DNA of 64,000 nucleotides from Ancylostoma caninum (taxonomy: Eukaryota; Nematoda; Chromadorea; Rhabditida; Ancylostomatidae), in NCBI GenBank assembly GCA_037903475.1, contig JBAJFG010000492.1:3224001-3288000 (forward strand). The letters run 5' to 3'. Positions 61,656 through 64,000 of the stretch are shown here, piece by piece. Each line of letters begins with the position of its first letter. Within the stretch, counting starts at the first letter, position 1. Position numbers and translations under genes: made by a program. Below the pieces are notes generated by a model. It had not been told where the DNA came from, made no database searches, and worked only from the letters and a program-made list of their open reading frames with translations.

Positions 61656-63089
61656 GATGGAGATGCTGGAAGAAACTGAACGCTTTTTTCTCGCCCTTTC
61701 TGTTCGTCTCTTCTTGGAGAATCTAAAAACAGAATACATATAAATCCTAATTTCTTGATGAGGGCGTTTTAAGAAGTGAGTATCTGTCGTTATTGTTGTT
61801 TTTCTATTCAGCTTTCATGCCTTATTCTTCCTCAATACGCCTTCTATTGTTTGGTCGCACATGTTCTGCCTTTACATAACATAACCAATAAGTAACTTCT
61901 TTTTGAAGAAATCTTTATCTGCCCCAACTTTTATGTTAATTTCGAGGCTTCTTACAACTTTCACTAACAAGCCTCGTCTTTCACCATTATTGTAACTAGA
62001 CGAAAACTGATATTTGGAACAAGTAGGAAAAGAACATATTATTTCTGGCACTGGTTTATGGATGGGTGTTCAATCTGTGGATGGCCATGACATACTATGT
62101 ACTTTGTGAAAAATCTGGCAACTGTTTCTGGCATGATTTATTCTTGGGCTCACTTTCTGTTGAACTATATCACAATCACAGATTCATTGTCATTCATATT
62201 TAGGTGCTAGGGCACACACATATGTATGTGCGTGTATAGATAAACATTGAAGTTGGTCCTCCCTAATGGTTTTTCTATCTAATAATTGACAAGTCCACAA
62301 TAATTATGTATGTCATTACTGAATTATTGGAGCATAGTATTGTGCTTCAGCTTAAAAATGCAGATACTTGGCGAGAAAAAAAAAAAAACTTCAATACATC
62401 TTCGAAACGTAGCACGTGGAATGTGTTTTTGAATACAGAAAAGTGTCCCTGCAGTTGAGTTGCTCATGCTCTGGCGCACTAATAAGTACCTATCACAACT
62501 TAGGCTACAACGTAAGGATTCGAAGCACTTTCGTGTAACGGTCATTATGACATGACGTATCAACGGATTAATGAGAGAACTGGATATTTCGCCAAAGTTC
62601 AATGGCTCATAAAGGGAGTGAACATGGCATACCGCTGCCTTTATTAGCAGCATAGAAGTAATGGCCTCCGGAACATCGTCAGAATTTGATATGGATATTT
62701 GAAAACTTTGCCCAGAAAATCTCCTCTCACTTATTGCCGAGCTGTGCTGCGTAGAAAAGGCTGTGTGTGTTAAGGGATGCAAGAGGATCACCGTCATTTT
62801 ATGTTGTATTTCATGAAAGCCAATGCATCTACGTCGGAGAGCGCAGCACGTACATGCTGGCACGTGTTCTCTGAGGGAGGTGTGGGTTGAGGCATCATTG
62901 GGTTTAATAATGTGAGAGAAACATGTCTCTGAAGACCATTCCTAGAGCCAGGTTACTATTTAGTACAGGTTATGTCAATGGCTTTTTCCGCACAATAAAA
63001 CCGAATAATGAATAAATTCTCTTGAAAACGGTCTTTAACTCCTCAAACAAGTTCATTTTTTTGTGGCAGTAGACATTATACATGTGACC

Positions 63090-63780
63090 GAGTCGAATAT
63101 ATTCGATGGAATTTTCGAGTAATCCAATATTCGAACAATTTATTCATTTGATTTTAATAATCGAGCATAATCGAACTATTCGTTCATTCGAGTTGTTCAT
63201 AATTGGAGTTATTCGAATAATTCGTTCATTCGACTGCCTGAAACAATGGCAAATTCGAGTATTCGTTAATTCGGCTTGGAAACTCTTGATATTCAAATAA
63301 TAATGGTGTGATGGCTACTATAGAGAGCCACACGCATGTAGTAACAAGGTCATACCTCAAAGGCTCGTTGTGATCCCCAACAAGTCCCGCAAATCGCCTG
63401 ATGAGATCCTGATATGTCCCGAGGCCGATCTTTGTAGTTGCGAGTGATAAAGTTTGATAATGGTGGCCAGCAATGAAAACTTTGAAATCTGCAGAGTTGG
63501 GATGGTACTGGATCGAATATTCAATTCGAATTATTCATTCATTCAGTGATTTCAAAAAGTCGATTATTCGAATAAATCATTCATTCGGGTAGCCAAGAAA
63601 GTCCTACATTCGAATAATTCGTTTATTCGCACATTCGGAAAAACCTTCTATTCGAATTATTCAAAAGTTCCAATATTTTGAAAAGCTCCATATTCGAACT
63701 ATTCAGAATTCGGAGATTTCAAATTTTATGTTTTTCGAGTTATTCAAAAATTCGAGTATTTCAAAAATCGTCGAATATTC
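63090..63780. repeat. field of degenerate TTCGAATA repeats
   Basis: ATTCGAATAATTCGTTCATT-like units recur in two blocks (63090-63300 and 63510-63780), spaced irregularly and in both orientations, since TTCGAA is palindromic. Related patches occur at 17640-18060, 28205-28280 and 44470-44590. Confidence 0.7.
63356..63488 (-). CDS. possible isolated exon, unknown protein
   Basis: Between acceptor caactctgcag and donor gtatga, the minus strand is open for 133 nt, encoding FKVFIAGHHYQTLSLATTKI, then GLGTYQDLIRRF, then AGLVGDHNEPL. Composition and codon use look protein-coding, and it interrupts the two TTCGAATA repeat blocks. No partner exon was found in the window and the family is not recognised. 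It could belong to a gene to the right on the minus strand or be a transposon fragment. Confidence 0.35.
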
Positions 63781-64000
63781 CAATATATAGTAGACATATC
63801 CACGAGAAGAAACACCGAAGATGAAGTCGGAAATGAGTCTTTTAAATTTCTTTGAATTTCTTCGAATTCACAAATGTAGACATAGATTCTGAGATTTATT
63901 ATCCGTGAAATCCATTTTTCCTGCACCATACTCTGCATGTTTTTCGGTTAGTCGTGCTCACCATGCATTTCCAGGATGCGATTTATTGCTGCTGTTGAAC

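Larger units (their letters stand above)
61656..64000. other. right-end intronic/intergenic sequence
   Basis: This is probably the intron following the exon ending at 60980. A minus-strand ORF of 179 codons (62324-62863) has no recognised motif. The TTCGAATA repeat field and one possible minus-strand exon are listed separately. Confidence 0.4.

Noticed and set aside
62324..62863. 179-codon minus-strand ORF
   Set aside because: It has no motif or splice support. A single ORF of this length is expected by chance in 64 kb.
1..64000. Search by eye for tRNA-like B-box motifs (GGTTCGAATCC type) on both strands
   Set aside because: Only partial matches (for example near 14807 and 57499) without an A box or cloverleaf were seen. 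A covariance search would be decisive.

Overview
This window looks like nuclear DNA of a nematode, most likely a strongylid (clade V) parasite or a relative. That placement is inference from very short exons, long introns, pyrimidine-rich acceptors ending in cag just upstream of start codons (possible spliced-leader sites), nematode-like protein sequences and a dense load of small inverted-repeat transposons. Because genes are split into many short exons, most uninterrupted reading frames longer than 60 codons are noise. The genes below were rebuilt exon by exon, using splice sites, reading phase and protein-family motifs.

Layout. 1-2.9 kb: two adjacent foldback repeat elements, one with 32-bp GC-rich tandem repeats in its arms and one built from a 22-bp repeat. 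2.9-9.6 kb: intergenic, with a 416-bp inverted-repeat element. 9.68-45.38 kb, minus strand: a complete glycogen synthase gene (gsy-1 orthologue) of 19 exons, 694 residues, with every exon phase closing. 21.82-25.85 kb: a complete 3-exon class A peptide-type GPCR of 467 residues, nested on the same strand inside the 10.6-kb intron of glycogen synthase. The glycogen synthase introns also hold a dead mariner transposase and two copies of one small MITE. 49.61-54.59 kb, plus strand: a complete 10-exon membrane-anchored metallophosphoesterase of the TMPPE type, 444 residues. 58.58-60.59 kb, plus strand: a 3-exon short reading frame (79 residues). 60.66 kb onward, plus strand: further exons with an FDEFGF motif like the N-terminus of SGSM3-type TBC/RabGAP proteins, running off the right edge. 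60.99-61.66 kb: a third foldback element. 63.1-63.8 kb: a field of degenerate TTCGAATA repeats, with one possible unidentified minus-strand exon.

The genes do not form a pathway. Glycogen synthase is cytosolic carbohydrate metabolism, the GPCR is neuropeptide-type signalling, the phosphoesterase is a membrane enzyme and the last locus is a possible Rab regulator. No tRNA, rRNA, CRISPR array or prokaryotic-type operon was seen. The most notable points are the same-strand nested receptor, the exactly spaced phosphorylation ladder in glycogen synthase, a possible 60-nt cassette exon there, the dual-use 3' region near 60.6 kb, and the several foldback/MITE families.
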